46,788 nt of DNA from Actinomadura sp. 7K507 (GTDB taxonomy: Bacteria > Actinomycetota > Actinomycetes > Streptosporangiales > Streptosporangiaceae): assembly GCF_004348425.1 (NCBI RefSeq), contig NZ_SMKK01000043.1, forward strand, positions 1 to 46,788, given 5' to 3'. Positions 22,580 to 29,728 of the stretch are shown here, piece by piece (the first letter of the stretch is position 1; each line of letters starts with the position of its first letter). The notes beneath the pieces were generated by a model. The model made no database searches. It was not told where the DNA came from and saw only the letters and a list, made by a program, of their open reading frames with translations. Both the position numbers and the translations under genes were made by a program.

Positions 22580-24142
22580 TCACCGGTTCAGCCCCAGATA
22601 CGCGAGGTTCACGTTCCCCTGGATCGATCTGCTGTCCCGCCCTCCGGTCACGTCGTCGCGCCAGGCCAGCTCCTCGGGGATGAAGTACAGGCCGATGAAG
22701 GGGACATCGTCGGCGGCCACGGCGTTGATCTCCTTCATGACCTTCTTCTGCTGCTCCTCGCCATGAGTGGTGAGCAGCTTCTGCACGAGGGGGGTCGTGG
22801 CCGTCTCGACCCGGCCCACGTTCGCGCTGGACTCCCGGCCGTAGAACTTCGGGTAGACGTACATGGGCGAGGTCCCGCCCATCGCCGAGATCAGCATCAG
22901 GTTGTCGGTGCCCGGGTAGTAGTCCTTCGTCGCCTCCGCCGTGGGCGCGGTCTTGACCTGCAGGTCGATGCCCGCCTTCTTCAGCTGCTCCTTGAGGACG
23001 ACGGCGTTGTCGGCGTAGGGGAAGGTGTTGAGGGCCACGGCCTTGATCGTGAGCCCGTCGCCGTGGCCCGCCTGCCGCAGCAGTTCCTTGGCCTTCGCGA
23101 GGTCGTAGGGCTGGGCGTTCTCGACGCTGCCGTCGTGGAAGGGGCTGCCGGACGGATACGGTCCCCAGGTGGGCGTATCCCACGCTCCGCCGGACACGGC
23201 CTCGGCCATGGCCTTCCGGTCGATCGCATGGCTGATGGCCTGGCGCACGCGCACGTCGTCGAGCGGCGGCTTGGACCGGTTGAGGTTGATGGAGGTCCAG
23301 CCGGCCGAGATGTCGTCGCCGTCGAGAGTGATACCGGACTGGTCCTTCAGCTGCTCGATGAGCGTGGTGCTGAAGCCCCACGCGTAGTCGACGTTGCCCG
23401 CGAGGATCTCACTGGCCATGGCCGAGTTGTCGCTGAGGATCCGCCACTCGATCTTCTTGACCTTCGCGGCGGGGGTTCCGGCCTGGGTGTAGCCGTCCCA
23501 GCGGGTCAGCTCGGCCGAGATCTCCGGCTTGTAACCGGTGAGCTTGTACGGGCCCGCGCCAACGGGCTGGCTCGCGAACCGCTCGCCCTTCTCCTCCCGC
23601 GCGGTCGGCGAGGCGATCATGCCCAGCCGCCCGGAGAACAGGTCGGGCAGTGCCGCGTACGGCTCGCTGAGCTTGACGAGGACGGTCCGGTCGCCCTCGG
23701 CGGTGATGCCGGTGACCTGCTCGGGGACCTGGTTCCCCATCTCCTTGCACTGCGTGAGGCTCTTGGCGACGGCCGCGGCGTCCATCGCGGTGCCGTCCTG
23801 GAATTCGAGATCCGGCCTGAGCCGCAGGCTGAAGCCCAGTTCGTCGTCGGAGTAGCTCCAGCTCTCCGCGAGACCGGGGCCGAGCTTTCCGGTCTTGTCG
23901 TCGGCCTTGATGAGGGGTGCGTACAGGACGTTGTGGTACGCGAGCTCGGATCCGTTGCTGGGTCCGCACGAGTCGAGCTGGACCGGCTTCTGCTGTGTGG
24001 CGACCCGCAGGACGTCCGCGGAGGCCGCGCCGCCGCCCGTCCCTCCGCCGCACGCGGTCGCGGACGAGGCCAGCAGGACCCCGGCGACGGTCCAGCGCGC
24101 CGCGCGCCGCCGCCCCCCGCTGTCGTTACGCACAAGTTGCAC
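22580..24142 (-). CDS. Second family 5 solute-binding lipoprotein
   Basis: Periplasmic-type peptide/opine receptor, 520 aa, first gene of the leftward operon. A basic start, hydrophobic stretch and lipobox (SATAC, Cys near residue 31) mark a lipoprotein. CGPSNGSELAYHNVLYAPLI, RLGMIASPTARE, VGAGPYKLTGY and VRVRQAISHAIDR match the receptor at 2972-4510. No permease or ATPase genes accompany it, so it probably delivers to the importer at 1027-6674 (inference). GTG 24142 is preferred because GGGAG lies 5 bases upstream; GTG 24133 is an in-frame alternative. Confidence 0.94.
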   Translation of the reverse strand: MQLVRNDSGGRRRAARWTVAGVLLASSATACGGGTGGGAASADVLRVATQQKPVQLDSCGPSNGSELAYHNVLYAPLIKADDKTGKLGPGLAESWSYSDDELGFSLRLRPDLEFQDGTAMDAAAVAKSLTQCKEMGNQVPEQVTGITAEGDRTVLVKLSEPYAALPDLFSGRLGMIASPTAREEKGERFASQPVGAGPYKLTGYKPEISAELTRWDGYTQAGTPAAKVKKIEWRILSDNSAMASEILAGNVDYAWGFSTTLIEQLKDQSGITLDGDDISAGWTSINLNRSKPPLDDVRVRQAISHAIDRKAMAEAVSGGAWDTPTWGPYPSGSPFHDGSVENAQPYDLAKAKELLRQAGHGDGLTIKAVALNTFPYADNAVVLKEQLKKAGIDLQVKTAPTAEATKDYYPGTDNLMLISAMGGTSPMYVYPKFYGRESSANVGRVETATTPLVQKLLTTHGEEQQKKVMKEINAVAADDVPFIGLYFIPEELAWRDDVTGGRDSRSIQGNVNLAYLGLNR

Positions 24143-24306
24143 TATGACTCCCGTTGACAGGGGTCGCGATAATGCGTGATCAACACGCTCTTACCGGCAA
24201 CGCCGCACGGTTTTTGCACTCTGGATGCTAAAAGATTTGTGACGCCGGACACAAGACCCCGCGACCCGCCGGCCGCATCACTCCGCCCTGAAGCCCGCGG
24301 AGGCTA

Positions 24307-24329
24307 ATTTTAGAACCTGATTCTAAAAT
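24307..24329. promoter_or_regulatory. TAGAA-type operator D, perfect palindrome
   Basis: Arms ATTTTAGAA and TTCTAAAAT are exactly complementary around CCTGA. The core 15-mer TAGAACCTGATTCTA (24311-24325) is the most symmetric of the five copies and probably the strongest site. Confidence 0.75.
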
Positions 24330-24477
24330 GTCGCCGTCACCACCTGCCGGCAGCGCACCCGTCGACCTGACGACCCCCTGCCCCGCTCGCCAAGCTCACC
24401 GCACCCCGCCGCGACCGCCTGCACGGACCCTCCCTGTCACGGGGCCCGCACCACGCCCGGCCGTTCACCCCACCCCC

Positions 24478-24507
24478 TTGACAGGCGAACGAATCCGGGG
24501 ACAGGCT
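24478..24507 (+). promoter_or_regulatory. Putative promoter of the thiolase operon
   Basis: TTGACA (24478-24483), 18-bp spacer, CAGGCT (24502-24507). Operators C1 and C2 start 11 bases downstream, covering the likely transcript start. Confidence 0.45.
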
Positions 24508-24518
24508 GTGCAGCAACC

Positions 24519-24546
24519 TAGAACGACACTCTAGAATGTGGCTCCA
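24519..24546. promoter_or_regulatory. TAGAA-type operators C1 and C2, overlapping
   Basis: C1 is TAGAACGACACTCTA (24519-24533). C2 is TAGAATGTGGCTCCA (24532-24546), starting in the last two bases of C1. The 13-bp offset would place two dimers on partly opposite faces of the helix. A CGGAGGG ribosome site for the next gene follows directly. Confidence 0.65.
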
Positions 24547-24560
24547 AAATCGGAGGGACC

Positions 24561-25691
24561 ATGCGAAAGGCCGGGATCGTCGGCGTCGCCGAGTCGGACC
24601 TCGGTAAGACCCCGCACCTGACCGTGCTCTCCCAGCAGGCGCTGGCCGCCAAGGCCGCGCTGGACGAGGCGGGCCTGACCAAGCAGGACGTGGACGGCCT
24701 GCTCACCGCGGGCGGCTGGGGCTGGGCCCCGACGATGATGCTCGCCGAGTACATGGGGATCCAGCCCTCCTTCACCGACAGCACCAACATCGGCGGCGCC
24801 TCCTTCGAAGCGCATGTCGGCCATGCCGCGGCCGCGATCGAGGCCGGCCTCATCGACGTCGCGCTGATCACCTACGGCAGCACCCAGAAGACCGGCGGAG
24901 GCCGTGCGGGCCGGCGCGTCGCCGCGCTGACCGGCCAGTACGACCAGCCCTACGGCGTGCTGACCCCGGTCACCTCCTACGCGCTGGCCGCGATGCGGCA
25001 CATGCACGAGTACGGGACCACCGCCGAGCAGATGGCCGAGGTCGCGGTCGCCGCACGCGAGTGGGCCGCGCTCAACCCCAAGGCGTACCGCCGGGAACCC
25101 CTCACCGTCGCCGACGTGCTCGCCTCGCCGATGGTCAGCGACCCGCTGCACAAGCTGGACTGCTGCCTGGTCACCGACGGCGGCGGCGCGGTCGTGATCG
25201 CGGCCGAGGACCGCTTCCCCGACGTCGCGACCAAGCCGGTCCGGGTACTGGGCCACGGCGAGACCCACACCCACAACTCCATCATGAGCATGCCCGATCT
25301 CACCGTGACCGGCGCCGCGCAGTCCGGCCCGGCCGCGCTGCGCCGGGCCGGGGTGGAACTCGCGGACCTCGACCTGGTGGAGATCTACGACTCGTTCACC
25401 ATCACCGTGCTGCTGACGCTGGAGTCGCTCGGATTCTGCAAGCCGGGAGAGTCCGGCGACTTCGTGTCCGGCGGCAGGATCGCCCCGGGCGGCGAGTTCC
25501 CCCTGAACACCAACGGGGGCGGCCTGTCCTACACCCATCCGGGCATGTACGGGATCTTCCTGCTGATCGAGGCCGTCCGGCAGTTGCGCGGCGAGTGCGG
25601 TGACCGACAGGTGCCGGACGCGGAACTCGCCCTCGTGCACGGCACCGGCGGCGTCCTGTCGGCCAGCGCGACCTGCGTCCTGTCCTCCTAG
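24561..25691 (+). CDS. Thiolase-fold protein without catalytic Cys (Ltp/SCP2-thiolase type), possible aldolase
   Basis: A 376-aa member of the lipid-transfer-protein/SCP-x thiolase branch. In true thiolases the nucleophilic Cys lies in NxxCxS; here the segment is NIGGAS (76-81), so Gly79 occupies the Cys position. C-terminal motifs are present but altered: EIYDSFTITVLL (Tyr276), GGGLSYTHPGMYG (Tyr324, Tyr330) and HGTGG. Mycobacterial and Thermomonospora Ltp2, which also lacks the Cys and uses tyrosines, cleaves a beta-hydroxyacyl-CoA by retro-aldol when bound to a DUF35 protein. The next gene here is such a DUF35 protein. Aldolase function is therefore a good inference. GGAGGG precedes ATG 24561. 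Confidence 0.9.
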   Translation: MRKAGIVGVAESDLGKTPHLTVLSQQALAAKAALDEAGLTKQDVDGLLTAGGWGWAPTMMLAEYMGIQPSFTDSTNIGGASFEAHVGHAAAAIEAGLIDVALITYGSTQKTGGGRAGRRVAALTGQYDQPYGVLTPVTSYALAAMRHMHEYGTTAEQMAEVAVAAREWAALNPKAYRREPLTVADVLASPMVSDPLHKLDCCLVTDGGGAVVIAAEDRFPDVATKPVRVLGHGETHTHNSIMSMPDLTVTGAAQSGPAALRRAGVELADLDLVEIYDSFTITVLLTLESLGFCKPGESGDFVSGGRIAPGGEFPLNTNGGGLSYTHPGMYGIFLLIEAVRQLRGECGDRQVPDAELALVHGTGGVLSASATCVLSS

Positions 25692-25727
25692 CAGTCCCCG
25701 TCCAAACCAGCGTCCGGGAGCCGCCCG

Positions 25728-26120
25728 ATGTTCGAACCGATGATCGACGCCGATTCACGGCCCTACTGGGAAGGCGTCGCCCGCGGCGAACTGCTGCTGC
25801 AGCACTGCCAGAACTGCGAGCGAGCCGTCTTCTACCCGCGCGTCGTGTGCCCGCTGTGCTTCTCGACCGATCTGGAGTGGCGGGCCGCGTCGGGCACCGG
25901 CACCGTCTACTCCTACACCGTCATGCGCAAGGCGTCCGGGCGCTTCGCCACCGACCCGCCCACGGTGGTCGCGCTTGTCGACCTGGACGAAGGCGTGCGG
26001 ATGATGAGCCACCTGGTCGGGGTGGACCCTCCGGAAGCGCGGATCGGGGCCCGGGTCAGGGTCACCGTGCAGGCCGTCGAGGGCGACCTGTCCCTTCCCT
26101 GCTTCACCCCGGTCCCATGA
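25728..26120 (+). CDS. DUF35 (zinc ribbon + OB-fold) partner protein
   Basis: A 130-aa acyl-CoA-binding partner protein. The rubredoxin-like zinc ribbon has Cys27, Cys30, Cys41 and Cys44 (CQNC and CPLC), followed by the OB-fold beginning around SGTGTVYSYTVMRK and ending at DLSLPCFTPV. In ChsH2 of the igr pathway the DUF35 domain binds Ltp2 and is needed for its aldolase activity. Here it is a stand-alone protein without the MaoC domain that ChsH2 also carries. GGGAG lies 7 bases before ATG 25728. It is cotranscribed with the thiolase-fold gene. Confidence 0.93.
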   Translation: MFEPMIDADSRPYWEGVARGELLLQHCQNCERAVFYPRVVCPLCFSTDLEWRAASGTGTVYSYTVMRKASGRFATDPPTVVALVDLDEGVRMMSHLVGVDPPEARIGARVRVTVQAVEGDLSLPCFTPVP

Positions 26121-26177
26121 GCATCCACAGCCAGGGCACCCCGGCCGTCCGGCGTCAGGCGAGCGAGGAGAACTGAA

Positions 26178-28304
26178 ATGGCCATCGGCCTGACCCCCGA
26201 ACACGAAGAACTGGCCGCATCGGTCCGCGGCTTCACCGAGCGGCACCTGAGCCCGCCGTCCGCCGAGTCCGCTCCCGAGGGACGCCCGCAGTGGTGGCAG
26301 GCCCTGGCCGAACAGGGGCTGCCTGGACTGCACCTGCCCGAAGAACACGGCGGGCAGGGATTCGGCCTGCTCGACCTCGCGGTCGTGCTGGAGGAACTCG
26401 GCCTCGCCTGCGCGCCCGGCCCCTACCTGCCGACCGCCCTGGCCGCGGCGGTGATCAGCGTCACGGGCGGCGCCGAGGTGCGCGGCGAGGTGCTGCCCTG
26501 GATCGCCGACGGCACCGGCACCGCGGCGGTCGCGCTCGGCGACGCGCTCACAGCCGAGCGGGACGGTGCCGGGCTGATCGTGTCCGGCCGGACCGGGCCG
26601 GTGCTCGGCGGCGCCACGGCCGATCTGCTGCTGCTGCCGGCCGGCCCGGGCTACGTGGCCGTCCCGGCCTCCGAGGTCACGGTGACGCCGCTGCGCAGTT
26701 TGGACCCGCTCCGCCCGGTCGCCAGGGTCGAGGCCGCCGGCGTCCGGGTTCCGCCCGAGCGGGTCCTGACCGTCCGGACCGGGGAACAGGTCCGCGACCT
26801 GGCGGCCACCTTGTTCGCGGCCGAAGCGTGCGGCATAGCCGCCTGGTGCGTGCGGACCGCGGTCGAGCACGCCAAGATGCGCGAACAGTTCGGCCGTCCG
26901 ATCGGGCAGTTCCAGGCCGTCAAGCACAAGTGCGCACGGATGCTGGTCGAGCTCGAGCAGGCCACCGCGTCGGTCTGGGACGCGGCGCGCGCGCTGGACG
27001 ACGGCTCGGACGACGCCGCCTTCGCCGCCCGGGTGGCCGGGGTGGTGGCACTGGACGCCGCGGTTTCGGCCGCCAAGAACTGCATCCAGGTGCTCGGCGG
27101 CATCGGCTACACCTGGGAGCACGACGCGCACCGGTACCTGCGCCGGGCGCTGTCGCTGCGCGCGCTGGCCGGGGAGTCGGCCGACTGGGCCGCCCGCGTC
27201 GCCGGCACCGGGCCGCGTCCCGTCCGCATCGACCTGGCCGAACCGGCCGCCAGGGAGCGCATCCGCGCCCAGGTGGCCGAGCTGGCCGCGATCACGGACG
27301 ATGCCGAGCGCTGGGACCGGATGGGCGGCGCGGGCTGGACCGTGCCGCATCTCCATGAGCCCTGGGGACTCGGCGCCACGCCCCTGGAGCAGATCCTCAT
27401 CCAGGAGGAAATGGCCGCCGCGGGGGTGTCAGGACCACAGCTCGGGCTCGCGACATGGCTCGTCCCTTCCCTGGCGATCTACGGGACCGAGCGGCAGAAG
27501 GAGGAGTTCCTCGCGCCCACGCTGCGCGGGCGCATGGTGTGGTGCCAGTTGTTCAGCGAGCCCGGCGCCGGATCGGACCTGGCCTCGCTGGGCACCAAGG
27601 CCCAGCGGGTCGAGGGCGGCTGGCGCCTGACCGGACAGAAGATCTGGACCTCCGGCGCGCACCGGGCCTCGTGGGGCTACTGCCTGGCCAGAACCGACCC
27701 GTCCGCCCCCAAGCACGACGGCATCTCCTACTTCCTGGTGGACATGGCCTCGCCTGGCGTCGACGTCCGGCCGCTGCGCGAGATCACCGGCGGCGCGATG
27801 TTCAACGAGGTGTTCCTCGACGACGTGTTCGTGCCCGACGAGCGGGTCGTCGGTGAGGTCAATCGCGGCTGGCAGGTGGCCCGGAACACCCTCGGCAACG
27901 AGCGCGTCGCGATGGGCGGCGGGCGCGGCCGCGGACTGCCGGAACTGTTCGCCGCGGCGAACGAGCGCACGGCCGATCCGGTGGAGCTGGGACGGCTGAT
28001 CTGCGAAGGCCAGGCGATCGAGCTTCTCGGGCTGCGCAGCACGCTCAAGCAGGTGCTGGGCATCAGGCCGGGAGGCGAGGCGAGCGTGCGCAAGCTGCTC
28101 GGCATGCGGTTCGCCCAGAACGTCGCCGATCGCCTGCACGCCTGGCAGGGTCCCGAGGCCGCGGTCGCCGAACCGGACGAGCCGTCGGGCCGGCGGGCCC
28201 TGTCCATGCTGGCGGGACGCGCAGGGACGATCTACGGCGGCACCACCGAAGTGCAGCTCAACATCATCGGCGAGCGCCTCCTGGGCCTGCCCAGGGACCC
28301 CTGA
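26178..28304 (+). CDS. Double-length acyl-CoA dehydrogenase, FadE34/ChsE3-like
   Basis: A 708-aa natural fusion of two acyl-CoA dehydrogenase units. The first unit (about 1-345) has LPEEHGGQGFGLLD, MREQFGRPIGQFQAVKHK and LGGIGYTWEHDAH. The second (about 365-708) has CQLFSEPGAGSDLASL, GQKIWTSGAHRAS and the end GTIYGGTTEVQLNIIGERLLG. This order and size match M. tuberculosis FadE34 (ChsE3), which dehydrogenates a steroid-CoA with a five-carbon side chain. The two units correspond to the separate proteins at 16782 and 17897, in reversed gene order. ATG 26178 has GAGGAG upstream. A hairpin follows the stop. Confidence 0.94.
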   Translation: MAIGLTPEHEELAASVRGFTERHLSPPSAESAPEGRPQWWQALAEQGLPGLHLPEEHGGQGFGLLDLAVVLEELGLACAPGPYLPTALAAAVISVTGGAEVRGEVLPWIADGTGTAAVALGDALTAERDGAGLIVSGRTGPVLGGATADLLLLPAGPGYVAVPASEVTVTPLRSLDPLRPVARVEAAGVRVPPERVLTVRTGEQVRDLAATLFAAEACGIAAWCVRTAVEHAKMREQFGRPIGQFQAVKHKCARMLVELEQATASVWDAARALDDGSDDAAFAARVAGVVALDAAVSAAKNCIQVLGGIGYTWEHDAHRYLRRALSLRALAGESADWAARVAGTGPRPVRIDLAEPAARERIRAQVAELAAITDDAERWDRMGGAGWTVPHLHEPWGLGATPLEQILIQEEMAAAGVSGPQLGLATWLVPSLAIYGTERQKEEFLAPTLRGRMVWCQLFSEPGAGSDLASLGTKAQRVEGGWRLTGQKIWTSGAHRASWGYCLARTDPSAPKHDGISYFLVDMASPGVDVRPLREITGGAMFNEVFLDDVFVPDERVVGEVNRGWQVARNTLGNERVAMGGGRGRGLPELFAAANERTADPVELGRLICEGQAIELLGLRSTLKQVLGIRPGGEASVRKLLGMRFAQNVADRLHAWQGPEAAVAEPDEPSGRRALSMLAGRAGTIYGGTTEVQLNIIGERLLGLPRDP

Positions 28305-28315
28305 CCCCCGCTGGG

Positions 28316-28334
28316 CGCCGGCCCCGGGCCGGCG
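28316..28334 (+). terminator. Hairpin after the double acyl-CoA dehydrogenase gene
   Basis: CGCCGGCCC and GGGCCGGCG are exact complements around one C, 12 bp after the stop codon. No T tract. Confidence 0.5.
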
Positions 28335-28355
28335 GTCCACAGACCTGCGGGCACA

Positions 28356-28540
28356 TCAGCGGACGGCCGGGCCGGTGACGGTGCGGCCGATGACGAGGCG
28401 CCGGATCTCGCTGGCGCCTTCGAACTCGGCGGCGTCGGGCAGCGCCAGGATCGCGGCGCACATGTCGTAGGTGAGGCCCCACCCGATGGAGTACTTCAGG
28501 CGGCGGGCGGCGACCCAGTCCAGGACTCGCTTGCGGAAAG
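28356..28540 (-). pseudogene. Acyl-CoA dehydrogenase C-terminal remnant
   Basis: The minus strand reads [22 protein letters not shown] and then a TGA at 28358-28356. This matches the end of the intact dehydrogenase at 37522-38751 ([22 protein letters not shown]), and the DNA is strikingly similar there. Upstream of this tail the reading (DMCAAILALPDAAE and earlier) has lost resemblance to the family. The fragment abuts the MFS remnant near 28540 and cannot be functional. Confidence 0.75.
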
Positions 28541-28684
28541 AACACCTGGCCTATGGTCGTGGCGAGGTAGGGCGCAGAGCGAGAAGTCGAACCATTCTAC
28601 GAAGTTGCCGATCGCGGCGGCGGTCACGGCGCGGCTGATTCGGCCGGATGGCTTTCGGAAGATGTGTTGTCTTTTTGGGGACAC
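28541..28684 (-). pseudogene. MFS transporter (metabolite:H+ symporter type) N-terminal remnant, frameshifted
   Basis: From GTG 28684 the minus strand encodes ISRAVTAAAIGNFVEWFDFSL, read here as AAAIGNFVEWFDF, the signature first helix of MHS-family transporters. After a one-base shift near 28575 the family continues in another frame as YLATTIGQVFFP. Sequence then runs into the acyl-CoA dehydrogenase remnant. Only about 45 of more than 400 residues remain. It is divergent from the GntR gene, which suggests it was the regulator's target. Confidence 0.75.
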
Positions 28685-28849
28685 GTGCGGCTTCCCTGGG
28701 GTCCGATTTCACCGTGGGGTCCGGGAGCAGTGCAGCCCCTTCGGTCACTCGGCGACGAGCGTGTGAGCGTCCGCCTGGGAAACGCTCCGCGGCTGACGGC
28801 GCACACGTCGATCTTGTTGTCGTTGCCCAGGACGGGTGATCTGCACGCC

Positions 28850-28869
28850 ACAGATTGCTCAACAATCTG
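28850..28869. promoter_or_regulatory. GntR-type operator 1
   Basis: Perfect 7-bp arms CAGATTG and CAATCTG around CTCAA (28851-28869). The other copy, on the opposite strand at 28961-28980, agrees at 18 of 20 bases. The ATTG-N5-CAAT core fits sites of FCD-type GntR proteins. Confidence 0.65.
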
Positions 28870-28959
28870 AGGCAACCACTGCAACCGATGGAAGGCGCTG
28901 GACTGCAACTACGCCATATGCCCCAGGTTGGAGGAACATCAGACTTAAGTATCTGCGGC

Positions 28960-28988
28960 TTGATTGTTGAGCAGTCTGTGCTTAGCAT
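28960..28988 (+). promoter_or_regulatory. gntR promoter, apparently leaderless transcript
   Basis: TTGATT (28960-28965), 17-bp spacer, TAGCAT (28983-28988). The ATG at 28995 begins 6 bases after the -10 box, so it would lie at or next to +1. No ribosome site precedes it. Confidence 0.6.
28961..28980. promoter_or_regulatory. GntR-type operator 2, overlapping the gntR promoter
   Basis: TGATTGTTGAGCAGTCTGTG. It overlaps the -35 box, which predicts autorepression. Confidence 0.65.
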
Positions 28989-28994
28989 GCCCGT

Positions 28995-29672
28995 ATGCCG
29001 TCCGAGGAACCTGCGGCTCCAGAAGCCTCGAGTACGACCGAGCGAGTCGTGGACGTGCTGCGGACCCGCATCCTTGAGGGAGGGTTCGCGCCGAGTTCGC
29101 CGCTGCGTGAGATCTCAGTGGCGGCGGAGTTGGAAATCTCCCGCAACACTTTGCGGGAGGCGCTCCGGCTGCTGGCCTCCGAGGGGTTGGTGAGCCAGCC
29201 GCCGAACAAAGGCGCGTCGGTGAAGACCTTCACCGCGTCCGAGGTTCGAGACATCTACCGCACTCGCCGAGTACTGGAAGTGCAGGCGGCCACGGAAAGC
29301 GCCGTGGCCGGCGACGAGCAGTTCGCCGCCATGGAGGCGGCGGTGGTGGCCAAGGAGCGTGCCGAGCAGGCCCGACTCTGGCGGGAGGCCGGCACGGCGA
29401 GCCTGCGATTCCACCAGGCTCTGGTCGCGGTGCTGGGCAGCTGCCGGATCAACGAGTTCTTCCGGACCGTGCTCGCCCAGTTGCGACTCGCCTGGGCGAC
29501 GTCGTGCGACGAGGAGCAGTTCCAGCACGGCTGGGCCGCGCGTGACAGGGAGTTGTACGAACTGCTGCACCGCGGGCGCCGGACACAGAGCGTCGGTGTT
29601 CTCCTTGTTTATCTGGAGGACTCCGAACGGCAGGTGCTCGACGGTCTCCGGCAGACGGCCACGCAGTCGTAA
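28995..29672 (+). CDS. GntR-family regulator, FCD/VanR subfamily
   Basis: DNA-binding regulator of 225 aa. The winged helix-turn-helix covers about residues 15-80 (VVDVLRTRILEGGF, LREISVAAELEISRNTLREALRLL, GLVSQPPNKGASV), followed by an all-helical FCD domain starting at YRTRRVLEVQAA. A metal-binding FCD usually has an Asp and three His; only one candidate His (FHQAL) is evident, so ligand mode is unclear. The gene is less GC-rich in its 5' region. It is divergent from an MFS remnant and followed by the DUF1989 gene, whose expression it may also control. Confidence 0.92.
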   Translation: MPSEEPAAPEASSTTERVVDVLRTRILEGGFAPSSPLREISVAAELEISRNTLREALRLLASEGLVSQPPNKGASVKTFTASEVRDIYRTRRVLEVQAATESAVAGDEQFAAMEAAVVAKERAEQARLWREAGTASLRFHQALVAVLGSCRINEFFRTVLAQLRLAWATSCDEEQFQHGWAARDRELYELLHRGRRTQSVGVLLVYLEDSERQVLDGLRQTATQS

Positions 29673-29728
29673 CACGAAGAGAAGAAGCGCTTCACCGGCG
29701 CTTCCACAAACGGAAGGAGAGAACGAAG

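Larger units (their letters stand above)
24143..24560. other. Divergent control region between the binding-protein operon and the thiolase operon
   Basis: No gene seen. The region holds a perfect 23-bp TAGAA palindrome in the middle (24307-24329), a TTGACA/CAGGCT promoter reading rightward, and two overlapping TAGAA operators next to the thiolase-fold gene start. The stretch 24143-24300 holds no clear leftward promoter to my eye. Confidence 0.75.
28685..28994. other. Divergent region between MFS remnant and GntR gene
   Basis: Less GC-rich than its surroundings. It contains two inverted copies of a GntR-type operator (28850-28869 and 28961-28980) and the gntR promoter; nothing coding is recognisable in 28685-28845. 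Confidence 0.65.

Noticed and set aside
22397..24157. Long plus-strand frame of 586 codons
   Set aside because: It is antisense to the clear binding-protein gene and consists of low-complexity Arg/Gly/Val-rich sequence, a shadow of high-GC codon use.
24311..24325. KstR-type steroid operator
   Set aside because: Half sites look alike (TAGAAC), but the KstR site is a 14-mer with a 2-bp centre; all copies here are 15-mers with a 5-bp spacer between TAGAA and the right half.
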